A DNA stretch of 64,000 bases from Haematococcus lacustris. Lineage: Eukaryota; Chlorophyta; Chlorophyceae; Chlamydomonadales; Haematococcaceae. The notes beneath the pieces were generated by a model, which saw nothing but the letters and a program-made list of their open reading frames with translations, made no database searches and was not told the origin of the DNA. The stretch lies in the NCBI GenBank assembly GCA_030144725.1, contig JASKMD010000030.1, positions 902,525-966,524 of the forward strand. Reading direction: 5' to 3'. Made by a program: the position numbers and the translations under genes. Positions 37,614 through 49,972 of the stretch are shown one piece after another (within the stretch, counting starts at the first letter, position 1; every line of letters begins with the position of its first letter).

Positions 37614-40445
37614 TTAGCATGAGGGCAGCACACCCGTTGTGAGGAATGCCTCCGCACCGCTCATCATACCCTCCATGCCGGCCAAGGCGCCCATGATGCC
37701 TGGCGCCTGGATGGGGATGAACATGTTGATGGAGGGCCCCTGACCCGTCACCATGATCTTGAGCCGCTGAGCATCTACAGCGGAGACCCCAGCAGTGGCG
37801 GTGCCGCCGACAGCCGCCACACCCAAGGAGATGAGGGACTTGTAAGCCGGGCTCTGCGGCACCACAGAGCATGAACAGGCCAGAGCCTGTATACCATGCC
37901 AACAGCAGCAACACATGAGGCTTGTGCTGCAGCAGTAGAAGTTGCACACAGCCCGGCAGCCCCAGCCCTGACACCCCCAGTGACCAGCTGTTGGACTCTG
38001 GATGTGTCTTGCCAGCGGCTGTAGCGGCCAGACCCTACCATCAGAGGGTCTGATGTAGGTTATGTGTGAGGTCTGCTTAGCCCGAACTGGGGCAGAGACC
38101 TTTCAGTTTTGCCTGGGGCAGAGACCTTCTCAGTTTCATCTCAAAGCCCGAACTGGGGCAGAGACCTTCTCAGTTTCATCTCAAAGCTACTGCCTCGCTT
38201 GCTACACTAGTCCTTGATGCAACCCACAAAATGCCCCAGCCCAGCTCAAGGCGCCACACACCAGACTGACGCTGCGCAGCACTTGCACAGCCCACACGCT
38301 GGTGAGCACCATGGCGTCCACCACAGGCGCATCTCCTGCCACCACAGGGCTGCTGCGTGCTGTGGGTGTGGGCACGCTGGGCGGTGGCAGCCTGAACTGC
38401 AGGCTCAGGGAGTCTGCCACCAGCGTCATGCGTAGTGCGTGCTCCACCAGGGCGTGGTTCTGCAGCACCGACGGCTGACCACCCAGGATGGCTGTCACTT
38501 GAGCACCGCTGACGGTGCGCACCTGGTCACACAACCAGCTCACATGATGTGGTCACACCACTTAGTCGGCCAGGGCACGTCAGCCATGCATGTGTGGCAG
38601 TATGCTGTATAATGCCACTGCGGAGTACAGCTTAAAGAACATTCTGCCAGCAGCCTGGGTTGTGTGCGTGTGTGTGTGGAACTCTCAGTGCTGTCCTGGT
38701 GCTCCCTCGGCTGGTAGTAGGAGGTACTGATGGCGGGTGCGTCACTAACCTCGCAGCGCAGCGCTGAACAGCCAACAGGTAGGTTTGCAGGTGTCTTGGC
38801 ACACGGCAGGGTTGACAGCAGCTGCGCAGCACCACCAGCCATGCAATGCCCACCATTAGTCGCTTAACCTGTTTCCATGTAGCTGATGCTGTCCAAAAGT
38901 CTGCCAAAAGGCGACCCACCCTCCTCACCATCGTGCCCAGCTACATGCCTCTGACCCAACCCTGGACAGTTGCGGTCTGCTCTAGCTGCAGCTCTAGCTG
39001 CAGCCACACTATTAAATTGTACTGCTGGACTGAGCTCAGTTGCAGGCACAGCCAGCTCGTTGAGATCATGGCCTGCTCTGGTCCGCCTGAATACTTCTCA
39101 AGTTGGATGGCCTCTCACCGTGAGCCCTCGCATCTCCAACACCAGCAGTGCCCTCAAGGCCTCCCCTAGGTAGCTCAGCTTCTGCCCGTCAATGAGGCAG
39201 GAGTTACCAGTCAGCAGCAAACGCAACTCGGCTCGAGGCGCCAGCAGCCGGATGTCCGCCCAGCCTGGGCAGCAACATGGCAGGAAAACCCAGTGTCAGC
39301 GGCAGTACACAGGGCCAGGAGGGTGCTGCCTGATGTTGAAGGATATGTGGAAGGGCACTACACCCAGCATGGGCAATACAACCATGCTGGCATGGGTGGG
39401 TGTGGTTCATCATAGCCTATCTTGCTTGCGTCTGTCTTGCTCTGCGCCTGCTATCAACTGAACGCTGCTGTGTGCATGCTCACCTGGTATGGCTGCAGCA
39501 AGGGCTATTGAGGGGTCAATGCCCGGGATGACTGGATTGGGGATGCTGTTGTTGTCAGGGAGCTGGGCTTTGAGGGGAGAGAACAATGCAGGAAGAAGGG
39601 GTGTGACGTATTGCCCGTCCATTTGCGTTGTGCAGTGTGCTTGCACACCATGATTTGCTAGTGCAAAAGCTTCATGCATGCTCGTCCGCATGTGCAGTAA
39701 GCAGCAGAAAAATGTGTGGCTGAATTGAGCTGCGATGATGGCAGGCACTGGGAGCCCCTCAGGCCACACAATAGAGTGCTGGACGCCTTCAGCTTGCAGC
39801 CTGGCACCTGCACAGCACACGCCCTTGCATGCTGGCAGGCGAGCTTATGCTATGTAGCATGACAACGGTTGCGCGCGGTGTGCCTTACTGAGCTGGTCAT
39901 GCGACAAGGCGTCGAGGTAGACTGTTTCAACTCCAGCGACGGCATTTGCCAGCACATCGGCGGGCTGCTGCCCGTCTGCGATGCAGTCGCCCACAGTTGT
40001 TGCGACACCCGAAACTGGGTCCCAGTGACACGGCGCAGGACACAAACCTCTGAACACAATAGGGGACAGGTTGCCTTGCGCTCTGTTGGTGTCATAGCTG
40101 GTGCTTCCACACAGGTACACCAGCGTGGGCTGAAACTCAGCAATTGTTTGCTTGAACTCTGCGAAAGTGGGGTGCTGTAGCAACCTGACCTGCATGAGGG
40201 CATGGGGAAATGGACTGAACTCCGCGGCCATGGCTCGCCATTTCCTCATTGAAAGTCTGTAGACTGGAGGGTAATCGGGCTGAGGGCGAGCTGGCGCCCC
40301 GAGTCAGGTCCGCCTATACCTGGATGTCGTCCTTGGCTTGGCCCACGAGGTCCTGGATGCTACTGCAGGCGTCGAAGTGGATAGCGCTGCTGGCATCTGC
40401 AGGCCTTGGGAAAATCACCCCGAGCACACGCATCGGTTTTGCCAT
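37614..40445 (-). CDS. Unrecognised conserved-looking protein, 489 residues, 7 exons
   Basis: Exons (minus): 40445-40320, 40189-39889, 39807-39484, 39264-39119, 38940-38869, 38522-38262, 37853-37614; all junctions in frame, stop TAA at 37614. It starts MAKPMRVLGVIFPRP and continues with well-mixed composition. Notable segments are PTLVYLCGSTSYD, VWPEGLPVPAIIAAQFSHT, ADIRLLAPRAELRLLLTGN, GGQPSVLQNHALVEHALRM and a hydrophobic, Gly/Ala/Met-rich C-terminus (FIPIQAPGIMGALAGMEGMM). No signal peptide or clear membrane helix. The first half (a short strand, a PTLVYLCG strand, then a WPEGLPVPAI segment) faintly recalls caspase/CHAT-like folds, but I see no convincing catalytic His-Cys pair, so I assign no function. 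An intron could be hidden in the third exon, and a 5' exon is possible because the frame is open above 40445. Confidence 0.65.
38078..38190. repeat. ~57-bp tandem repeat (CCCGAACTGGGGCAGAGACC...)
   Basis: Two and a half copies of a unit that also contains TTCTCAGTTTCATCTCAAAG, within intron 37854-38261 of the unrecognised gene. Confidence 0.8.
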
Positions 40446-41423
40446 ATTGGGCCTTGCCGTTGCAATGTCTGCCTCGCAGGGTTCCAGTCGACACTCGTAG
40501 CTATTTGCGGGCTGAGGGGTCAAAAACGATCACACCAAACTGCCTTCGCGCACTTCGGACTGCAGCTTGTGAAGCGGGACTATAGTTTCGCACACAACTG
40601 CAGTTGATGATTATGCATCGTGTAGCAAGTGGTATTGGTTCGTGCATACTTTGATTAGCTACGGTTGCGTACTGCTGGTGCCAAGTGCACATGCTGGGTT
40701 GCATGGTGTGTACATGCTGGGGTGCTGTGGTAAGCGTCGCGCATGGATGCATGAGCCTTGGGCATCGGAAAAACAATCATAGTATTGGAGGAAGGGTGGC
40801 GGGAGTCCTTGGTAGAGGTCCTCCTTGGTCCCCCTTGGTATAATCAGTGGCCCCCACCCCAACCCTGCCTCCGCCCCCATGGCAGCAGCCTCAGGCTATC
40901 GCTAGTCTGGAGCTACGAGCTTGCACACTTGAAGCAAGCTACCAAGCCTGCCACCAAGCCACCAGCGTGCAGCAAGCATCTTCCGCCACCAGCCTGCTGT
41001 CACTACACATCGTGACCACATCGTGACCACTTCTGATCTTATGATGAAAAAGAGCTGCTATACTCTCAATGCCTAGTTCACTATCACTGTATACTTAATC
41101 ATAGCTGTCGCCGCCGAGTACTTGGCTATAGCCAATGTTCGGATGAAGATAAAAAGTGCAGAATATTTGGAGAACCTAAGCGCGTCGCCACATAGTAGCC
41201 GCTGCCTCGACGTAACATAGTGCGCACCCACTTCATCGTAGATCCGCAACGCCAATGCAAGGACAAGGATTGGGCCGACGGACTTCGCCAGCACCACAAG
41301 TTAAGGCACCCAGGCTGCATTGCCATCATCGGCGCAGCACAATCATGCAGGTGCGGCTCTCGCTGTCAATTGCCGCTGTTGTAAGCGCGGAGCTCAGCTG
41401 AGGAGGAAAGCTCACGTGCGCAG
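40446..41423. promoter_or_regulatory. Divergent intergenic region; 5' end of the APH-type kinase unresolved
   Basis: Lies between the minus-strand unknown gene and the plus-strand kinase. A plausible first exon of the kinase may start at the ATG at 41345, but its frame reaches GTAAGC at 41381, and only 43 bp would remain to the AG at 41423, too short for an intron. No other gene is supported. Confidence 0.3.
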
Positions 41424-44400
41424 GCCACTCCCGCCCCCAAAACTGGGCACCACATAGTTGAGAGCGCGTTGCGCGAGGAAGCTCTGTCTAAATTCTTTCC
41501 CGAGAACCTCAACCTCACTTGCAGCCTCACGAGCGGTGAGCATTGCAGGCCTACACCAGCAGCTATCCCTTTGATCACATCGAATAGACGGCTAGATGGC
41601 AGCAGCATCCCTGCGCGCCCTCACCGTGCTGGTGTGCAGCAATCCGAGGTGAAAATACGCAACAGATTTGTGATGCTCACATGCAGGTGGCGTCAACAAT
41701 GTCTGCCAATATGGTAAGTTGTGTGCTGCACCAGAGGCATGCACCAGAAGCGTGTCATGTCACAAGGCAGTAAAAGATTGCCGGGTGGTCAGTGCTAACC
41801 AGGACTACAGCTTGCACTCATGGCCAGTCAGCTTCTGCTCATGGCCAAGGCTTGCATGGTTTGGTGCTGCTTTGTGTGGCTGATGGAATGACTGCCTTCT
41901 GGTTGGAGGACAGTTTCAGGGTTTGTCAAGGAGTCAAACCAGTGCAGCGGGTGAGAATGGGCCATGTGGCTGTACATGGTGGCTATGGCAGGGGTAGAGA
42001 GGTGTAGAGGCCAGCAGGTAGAGGGAGGAGGTGAAGGGGAGCAGGTAGAGGGAGCAGGTGGAGGGGAGCAGGTGGAGGGGCGTAAAGGGAAACGACTCAC
42101 TGACTGCCCACTGTCTGATACGCAGCACCTCTTTGGATTCAGTTCAGCAGCATGGTGCCAATGTGGCTCCACAACCAGCTCCCGTCAGCGCTCTGGGTCA
42201 TGCCTGGCACATGCATTGCTAGTTGCCGCTGAAAAGCTGACTGCAACCACAGTGCTCAGCCGTCAGCCTGGTGTGCCTCGCAGTGGACACCAGTGACGGC
42301 CATCGCTACCTGCTGCGTATCTACAACAACGGCGGGCGCAGCGACAAGGTGCCGCCTGCAAGCAGGACCTGCACCACCCTCCCCAACGACATGCCCAACC
42401 CTCTCCCACCACACACCACATGGACCTGGATCATGATGATGACGATGAGCGGCACCCAGCTTGCAGCTCATAGCACAGGCTGCACCGCATCTGGGTGGTG
42501 ATTGGGCTCGGTGGGGAATGCTGGCGGGGGGACTTGACCTGACAGGAACTTGAAGAGCACAGCTGTCGCCCCTTCACTGCATGCCTCAGCCCCTTGCCCT
42601 GACCCCACCATCCCACCCCACAGCATCCCACGCAACCGCTTCACACCCCTAATGTCCTCACCCACCACTGACCTTCATGCAAGCAAGCGTAGCAAGCTTG
42701 CACGCCAGCTCGTTGGGATGGGGTTGACTGCCACCCTGCATCCGGTTGTTTGCTGTGCAACGCGGCATGAAGGGCAGGAAGGGCATGGCAGTACCAGGAA
42801 CATTACTCTCTCTGACCAGGCCCATGAGCATCTGCACTCGGTGTGCTCACACCCCTCAAACATCTACTTTGAATTTGAATTTGAGTTTGAATCACCAGCA
42901 TGTGCCTGCTGTACCTGCTGGTGCTGTGTAGGTTGAGTATGAGCACCGTGTGCTGCAAGAGCTGCAGAAGCACCAGAGCAAGCTCAGCTTCTGTGTGCCA
43001 AAGGCCCTGCCCAGCAAGGCCAACAAGCCGCATGAGCTGCTGTCCAACGGCGCTGAGTGCTGTGTGTTTGAGATCATCCCCGGCACACTGGCAAAGACCA
43101 CCAGCCCTCAGGTAGACCCTGGGACCCCTGGGCGGTGAGGTCATGCGAACAGCTGGGGTGGGGTGAAGGGGGGTGGGCAGGTGGGGTCCAAGTGTGAGAG
43201 TGAGATTTAAGGTTCCCATGTCAGTGTCATCCATGTAGCCACCCTGGCACATAACCACATTGTGACCGTGACCATGGTTGCGATCGTAAGTAGCTGAATT
43301 GCACACCCATGTGGCATTACAAGACCTCGTGTGACATTTGTGTAACAGCATGCATGTGTACAGTAAGGTTTATTGGCACTGCCAACATTCCCGAGGCACT
43401 CTCGACCAGCTGCACAACCCAAGGTCCTTGATAGGGATAGTGATAGGACACATTGACTGGCACCTCTGGCAATGAATGTGGTCGGCATTGTCACAGCCAC
43501 CACTCCGGCAGCACCCACGACCATGAATCACGCCAAGCATGGCTGCACACAGGATGGTGCTGCTGCCGCTGCCGCTGATGCGATGTGAAAGCACCTGGCT
43601 CGCAGGAGGTGGGTCGAGCCACAGGGCAGCTCAGTGCGGCCATGTCCCTGGTGCACGTGGACATGGTGGCGCCCACTGCCCGCTACACCGACGTCTTCCT
43701 CGCGCACCACGCCATGAACAGGGACCTGTTCTACTGTGAGTGCCGCGAGCCAACGGCTGCCATAGCATTGTCACGGTCAAGACCAGCACTCGCTCCTTCG
43801 TTGGCAGCCAAGCTGCATACTTCAACCCAGCCAGCTTCCATCCCTGCTCCTCCTTCCATTCGTCAGCTCACAGATGAGCAGCCAGCAGCCTCTCTCTCCC
43901 CTGACATGCCAGCTCTCCCTCCATCCATAGCTCTGCTTCCACCTCGAGAACTCCCACCTCCCATCCCCTCCACCCACCAACCCTTACCCTCCACCCACCA
44001 CCCCTCACCATCCACCCATCCCTCACCCATCCTATCCTATCGAAGCCCCTGCCGGCCCTTCCTGACCATTCGTGGACACCAGTGACGGCCATCAGTGCCC
44101 ACCCGTGACCCATACCCCAACGCCACAGCCCCTCTTCCCTGCCCCGCCTGCGCTCCCTCACCTGTCCCTTGTGCCGGCCCCCCTCCCTGCCCTGCAGCGG
44201 AGGTGGCCACCAACCCAGCATTCAACGTGTGCAGGGAGGCCATCGACTACCTCACTGATGAGATCCGGTGAGAAGCTGCCTGGCAGCTTGAACACTCAGC
44301 CATAACACTCAGCCTGTGGCAGCCAGTGTAGCTGTGAGAAGGACCGTGCCCCTGCCGAGCGGGTTGCATTGAGGGAGGAGAGGAGCTCCTGGGACTCCCT

Positions 44401-46574
44401 TACAGACTTTGCCACCAGGCCTGGCAGGTAGCTTGGGCGGCACAGGTGGCAGCAAGGAGAGGCCCTGCCCCTGCTGTGTCATCATGAGGGTTGTGAGGAT
44501 TGTGGCTGTGGGCCCTGCAGGCAGGCGCCAGGGTGATGCCCTGCCCCTGTTTGATGCAGGGCCATTGAAAAGAAGCTGGAGCGGTTCAACGCCATGGACC
44601 TGCCCATGTCGATGATCCATGGCGACCTGCACTATGTGAGGGGCCAGTCAGCCCTGGCAGCCTCAGCCTCCCTGCACCTCTTGTCTTGGTCACAGCTGCC
44701 CTGGCTGACCTCCCTTGCCACTAGTTGCCCTGGCTGACCTCCCTCTTGACAGCTGCTTCCATGCTTGCCGGCATGCCTGTCTGCACTGCTGATCTCCCCC
44801 TCCTTACCTGGCCTGCCCGCCCTGGCAGCACTGCCTGTCTGCTGGCCTGCCCAGAATGCCCTGATGCACTGCCCTGCTTACCTGGCCTGCCCGCGCTGCC
44901 TGGCTGCAGGACAATGTCATGGTGGTGGGAGACCAGGTGAGCTCTAGCCAAGCAGCTGCGCTAGCACCCTCCACAGCGCCTCTGGCAGCAGCTGAGCCCT
45001 GCGGCTCCCACCTCAACCAGCAGCCCCAGTCAGCCCCTGGATGTGCCTACAGCACCACTACATGCACCCTCATGCAATGCCTCCTGCAGCAGCAGCAGCA
45101 GCTAGGTCAAGCCAGCTCCAGCCAGCACTTAGCAATCAGCCCTACTGCCCTTCCTGCCCTGCCAGTTTCAGGCAGCAGGGCAAGGGAAGGTCCCTGTCGA
45201 GCCTGAACATTGCCTCAAATGTCCTCCCTTGCCCTTTCCCTGCTACCATACCTGCCCAGCCCACGCCATGCCTTAGCTCCTGTTTCACCGGCAGCAGCAC
45301 AAGCCTGAAGAGGAGTGTGTGTTCCTGCCTGGTCCAGCCCATGTGTGTGTGTGGGGGGGGGTGTGGGTGTGTCTGCTCAGGTCAGCGGGCTGCTGGACTT
45401 TGAGTTCTGCCTGTATGACTGGCGTGCCATGGAGCTGGCGGTGGCACTCAGCAAGTACGTGGGCGAGGACCAGCCCCTCCCATTGTGAGTGCTGGCTGGA
45501 AGGGCCTGGCATGCCAGCTCTTGGCTTGCCAGCTCTTGGCTTGCCAGCCCTTGGCTTGCCAGCCCTTGGCTTGCCAGCATGGCCGGCGGCAGATGGTAAG
45601 GGCACCACATGGCCTGGTTGACAGTGGTGTGGGGGCTGGCCAGTGAGTGGGTGGAGGTGGAACATGCACTGGGTGAAGGAAGGTCGTCGTCATCATCATC
45701 ATCATCATCGTCACATTCATTATCACTGCATGGCGCTTGCATTGGAAAGTCATCACAACATGGCATATGTCCTCGCATGTAAGGCACACTAGGCACCCAG
45801 TTAAACAGAGGGTGAGCCAGGAGTAGAGAAGCGGGAAGCTGGGAGGAAGCCGGTGGGGAGTAGAGAAGCGGGAGGAAGCTGGTGAGCGGCAGAGAGGCGA
45901 TGCTACCAGGCTGAGATGCCACCAGGCTGCCAGTAGCTGGCGGATCCCTGGCCCCTGGCCCAGGTGCCTCCAGCCTGTTCAACTGGCTGGTGGTGGCGGT
46001 GCAGGTGCGAGGAGTTCATCACCGGGTTTGTGGAGCATGGGGAGCTGACAGATGCTGAGATTGACATCATCCCGGACCTCATCAACCTGTGAGTGAGGTG
46101 CCACACACCCAGGCAGCGGGTAGTGCTGCCCTTTGATGCTGACCCCTTTCCAGGGCGCTGCTCCAGGCATGACCATGACGACTGTTCAGCTGAGCTTGCA
46201 GGGGAAGGGTTGACAGGCAGGCAGGCAGGCCAGGAGGTCGTGGGCTTCGAAGCCTCAGGGTTCAGGGTCAGGTGGGAGGGACTCTGAAAAGCTTGCAGGA
46301 GCGATGCGCGGGCTATTCGCACTGGGTTTCCTTTAGCCTGCCTTGTTCCACCTTCTTCACCCGCTTCCTGGTGCGCAGGCGCATCTTCAGCAACGTCGTC
46401 TACTTCATTGGCAGGGCGGTGAGCAAGGAGGACAGCATCGACAGCCTTACCAGCCGGGCAGGCACCTACGCGAAGCGCGTGCGATGGGTGAATGCTAATG
46501 CGGCGGCGCTGTCTGCCCAGATTCGCAACAAGATGGCAGCGCTGAAGCAGCAGCCGCAGACAGTGCTGGCTTGA
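41424..46574 (+). CDS. Protein-kinase-fold small-molecule kinase (APH/homoserine kinase type II-like)
   Basis: Exons placed: about 41424-41535, 41687-41713, 42284-42348, 42932-43111, 43606-43735, 44198-44267, 44560-44635, 44910-44936, 45381-45484, 46005-46088, 46379-46574, all junctions in frame, stop TGA at 46572. The product opens with SALREEALSKFFPENL, then the nucleotide-loop-like TSGGVNNVCQYV and the Lys-lacking strand RYLLRIYNNGG, then VEYEHRVLQELQ. The catalytic loop MIHGDLHYDNVMVVGD (Asp and Asn of the Brenner motif) is split over two exons, and SGLLDFEFCLYDWRAMELAV supplies the metal-binding DF motif. This is the aminoglycoside-phosphotransferase/choline-kinase superfamily. The DWRAMELAV-LSKY stretch is closest, in my memory, to type II homoserine kinase-like proteins; the substrate is not certain. 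The first exon and start codon are missing from the model. Confidence 0.75.
45515..45582. repeat. 17-bp tandem repeat (CTTGGCTTGCCAGCCCT)n
   Basis: Four copies inside kinase intron 45485-46004. A (CAT)n run follows at about 45685-45712. Confidence 0.85.
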
Positions 46575-46598
46575 TGATAATAGGTGATGGTAATCACA

Positions 46599-46603
46599 TT
46601 ACA
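46599..46603 (-). terminator. Candidate TGTAA poly(A) signal of the ApaH-like phosphatase
   Basis: TTACA on the plus strand, 56 bp past the phosphatase stop codon and only 25 bp past the stop of the convergent kinase gene. Confidence 0.5.
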
Positions 46604-46658
46604 CCTGTACCTCAGGAATGAGATATTGCAGAAAGCATTCATGATCGCAGCAGTGTGA

Positions 46659-49313
46659 TCACGCCGCCTCCTTGTAAGTTTTGGTCACTGGAGCGCACCA
46701 CATCTTGTCCGCTGGCACGTTCACCAGCTCGCAAAGCAGCGCATCGCGCGTGACGCTAGGCGGTGGTCCTGTTGCTGCGCTAATCGCCGCTGAGGCCCAC
46801 CACCTGGCCACCTCGGACTGCTCAGTCATTTGCGTCAAGGGCGGGATCACTGCAGCCGTGAGCTGCCCGCCATACACACAGCCCGTGTCAAGGCCCGTGC
46901 AGTACTTCTCCAGCTGCAGTCTGCGTTTTGCGTCGTGTCCGAAGAAGACGTGAAGCGGCCCAGGCCACGTCGGTGCCCAAGCAACCCCTTCCGACGCCGA
47001 CGGGCTGCCAATCCACTGTCCGGCGGCCGACGTGGCAGCCTCGCGGACCTTGCCGTCGTCGGATGGCCTGGGATCCTCCTTGGGCCGCGGGACCACATTG
47101 CGCATTGTCACCAAGTTCGCTAGAGCCTGGCGGGAAAGCAAATCCGACACCAGCTGTCGTTGTGGTTGCGATGGTGCCGCCTCTGGCTCGGGTACTGTGG
47201 TGTCGTGAAGCATGGAGTGCACCAGGCCAGCATGGCAGAGGAGCACGCCATAGGTTGGGAGATACAGGGTGAACGGTAGCTTCTCCAGCACGGCCACATC
47301 CTCAGGGTCCAACTCACTGAGCCACTCTGACCCTGGTTTCAAGGGCGAGCCCTGCTCATGCCAGACGCGCCACCGCTGCAACTGCATGCCAGCAGCCAAC
47401 ACAACCAGGTGTGGCAAGAAGCCAGACCAGGCTGACCATCGTCATCAACACAGCGAGGTGTGCAAGAGCTGAAGAGAGCACGAGGGCAGGTGCTGGTGCT
47501 GACAGGGAGGTGGCATGACCACGTGTATGATGACCACATGTGAAGCAGGCGTCCTAAATGATGGCTGAGTGCCAGCACTGATCCTGGTCTACAATAGGTG
47601 CAGGCAGGCGCAACCGCCCTGCCCCTCAGGGATCCTGTACCTCCCCTACCCCTCATGGTAATGGCTGACTCATGCACCTTACTCTGCATGCACCTCAATC
47701 TATGTGCACCACAGCCTACATGCATCACCTACCCCTACCGCTTCCGCCCACTTACACAGTTATCGTCATGGTTGCCACGCACACCGAGCGCTTGCATGGT
47801 GCGGAAGCTGGCGAGCACCTGGCGTGAAGCTGGCCCCTGCACCACGTCCAGGGTTGCCCACAGTCACACTACTCACCCACTAGTGGTGTGGCACGGTGCA
47901 AAACCTGTGAGGCATGGTGTGACCACAGACGGCCAGCCTGACAAAAGCTGGTTGAGCCCCCAAGCCGTGGTAGGATGGACTCCATCGGCCATGCAAGCCG
48001 CCTCCCTTTTCCAGGGAGGTATAGACCACTGCAGACGTGCAGTGTCAGTCCCTCACAGTGGTACTGGGTCGCACCTTGTTCACCAGGTCTCCCACAAACG
48101 CCAGGTTGTCCAGGGCCTCATCAAACTCTAGCTTTTTCAGCAGTGACATCAGCTCGGAGTGGCATCCATGCTGCAGGCATAAGAGCACAGGACCGCTGAT
48201 GAGGAAGTGGCCCATGCTGTAGTGCAGGCACCAGTAATGGTTACTTGCTGACTGCTGAGCGGTGGGGCTTGCAAACCCTGAGCGGTGGGTTTGCATGGAC
48301 TGAGAGGCAGTGCGGGGCCTGATGTGGTGCCCTGTAGTGGCACCACGCAAGCCCCCACAGGCCCCACGCAGCGGCCAGGCAGCCACACAGCCAGCAGCCT
48401 CAGAGCCAGGGCCCAGCACTCCCCCTCCAGCCAAGCGCAGCAAGCCGGCAGCTGAGCCCACCAAGGGCAAGGGCAAGGGCAAGGCTGCCAAGGCAAAGCC
48501 AGCATCGCAGCCAGGCAGGTGGCTGGACAGGGACTGCAATGCAGCATTGGGGAGAGCAGGTGGCGCCCGCTGGAGCTGTGCTACTGGCCAGACCAGGGAG
48601 CTCTGCCAGCCAAGGGCAAGGAGTACCCTGGCCTGGGCTACAAGCGCCTGCGAGACTAGCCCCCCAAGGCCCAGGAGCAGCAGCAGCAGCCTGCTGTGGC
48701 ACAGTAGTGTGCCCCCCCCCACTTGAGCTGTCATCAGCTTACAATTAGTGCATGCATTGTCATGCCAACTCTACATCATAGCCCTCGGGTCAGGCAATAG
48801 TGTAGGTGGTAGGCAGGCTCATGTGCCATGTGCACTGGGTTTACTCCACACAGCCTATTAACACTGTTTGAGCCGGATCTAGTTAGTGGCTGATAGTGTA
48901 TGCTAGTAGGTACTTCTGATCCGGCTCAAATGGAGGCCCTAGTGAGGGACAAGGGGGCTGAGCGGTGGGTTTGGGCAACACATGGCGTGCCCGAATTGTG
49001 CAACACATGGAGATCTGCAGCTGCTTGTATTGCATATTGGCATTGAGGAGGGAAGGTGCCACCAGTCTCGGAGCTTCCAGGCAGTGCACTGCCCATCCCA
49101 TCCTACCACGTCCCCGACAATGACGAGCCGCCCGGGCTTCAGCGTGTTGACGACTTGATGCACTACCTCGGGCAGTGGGTTGCCGTAGGGTGTAAGAGGC
49201 GTCGCTCGAGCGACATGCCTGCGCCTAAGTGACGCTGCGATCAAAGCTGGCTGTCGCAATGCTGCGAACAGCATGTGGATCAGCTTTCGCAGCAGCAGCA
49301 TCGTGCGCCCCAT
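46659..49313 (-). CDS. ApaH-like metallophosphatase (calcineurin-like phosphoesterase)
   Basis: Exons (minus): 49313-49107, 48170-48075, 47836-47756, 47381-46659; 368 residues. The metal-binding motifs run across the splice junctions in order: VIVGDVHGC (GD 67-68, H70), FVGDLVNKGP (~95-103), VRGNHDDN (122-127), CHAGL (His178) and FGHDAKRRLQLEKYCTGLDT near the C-terminus. GDLVNKGP and GNHDD are typical of bis(5'-nucleosyl)-tetraphosphatase ApaH and eukaryotic ApaH-like phosphatases, not of PP1/PP2A. Family members hydrolyse dinucleoside polyphosphates or polyphosphate, and some trypanosome members decap mRNA; the substrate here is unknown. The N-terminal 50 residues (Met/Leu/Arg-rich, LLRKLIHMLFAALRQ) look like a mitochondrial or chloroplast presequence. 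An Asp/Arg-rich insert lies between the CHAGL and FGHD motifs. The gene is convergent with the APH-type kinase, 84 bp from its stop. Confidence 0.85.
46673..46677 (+). terminator. Candidate TGTAA poly(A) signal of the APH-type kinase gene
   Basis: The first TGTAA after the kinase stop (46574) lies within the last codons of the convergent phosphatase gene, so the two transcripts would overlap. Confidence 0.4.
48310..48850 (+). repeat. Dispersed repeat with degenerate ORF, copy 1
   Basis: Homologous in the same orientation to 60325-60860. It carries a broken form of an ORF with AAEPTKGKGKG and GRWLDRDCNAAL, then ESRWRPLELCYW in a shifted frame, and ends with a shared non-coding tail (CCAACTCTACATCATAGCCC). 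It lies in phosphatase intron 48171-49106. It is probably the 3' part of a multicopy transposable element. Confidence 0.65.
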
Positions 49314-49972
49314 CCGGTGACCCGTAGTGAAGTATGAAGTATGAAGGGTGGCTAGTGTTGGGTGCCCGCTCCAGCATACTGCCGTACAGGCTGACGTGAT
49401 GACAGGTAGGAAGCGCAAGCACCTCGCGTCTGGACCTGACCCGAATGGGGCGGTACACTAGGGCACCAAGGCTGCTATCACCGGTAGTACCAGGGCACCA
49501 TGTCCAGCTGCCAGGTTGCCATGGCTGCCTCCGTTTCTCTGGTGGTGTGCACCACATGGCTCAGCAGGCAGGTCAATCAGCAACTCAGCAGTCACCTGCT
49601 CTCCCTCCTGAAGCCACAGGCCACAGGCCCCGCTGCAGAGCCACCTCAGCCTCCATGGCTCGAGTCACAACCACCCCACCCTCGCCCAGCAGCCAGCTAC
49701 AGCAAGTGACTGCAGGAGAGCGGGGGGTGTGCAAGGCACCCCAGCATGTGACGTGCATGTTTGATGTGACGTTGTTTTGCTTGGTGGCGCTCTTACACTT
49801 CTCACGGGCCATTGCGCAGCTAGGCGCTGCGCTTTGGGACGTTTGCCTGTACGCCCAGTCCAGCTGGTTTCAATACATCAGGATTGTTTCACACCTCTAT
49901 CACATGCTTAGCAGAATTGCAAGGAGCAGGTGCAGTCAGGTATGCCTAGGTGCCTGGCTGAGCCGCAAGCGG
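49314..49972. other. Region between the ApaH-like gene start and the CSL4 stop
   Basis: Two tandem minus-strand genes flank this stretch, which must hold the CSL4 3' end and the phosphatase promoter. No gene is supported. A long plus-strand frame (49445-50203) is antisense to the last CSL4 exon and is not protein-like. Confidence 0.4.
49793..49797 (-). terminator. Candidate TGTAA poly(A) signal of CSL4
   Basis: TTACA on the plus strand, about 175 bp beyond the CSL4 stop at 49973. Confidence 0.45.
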
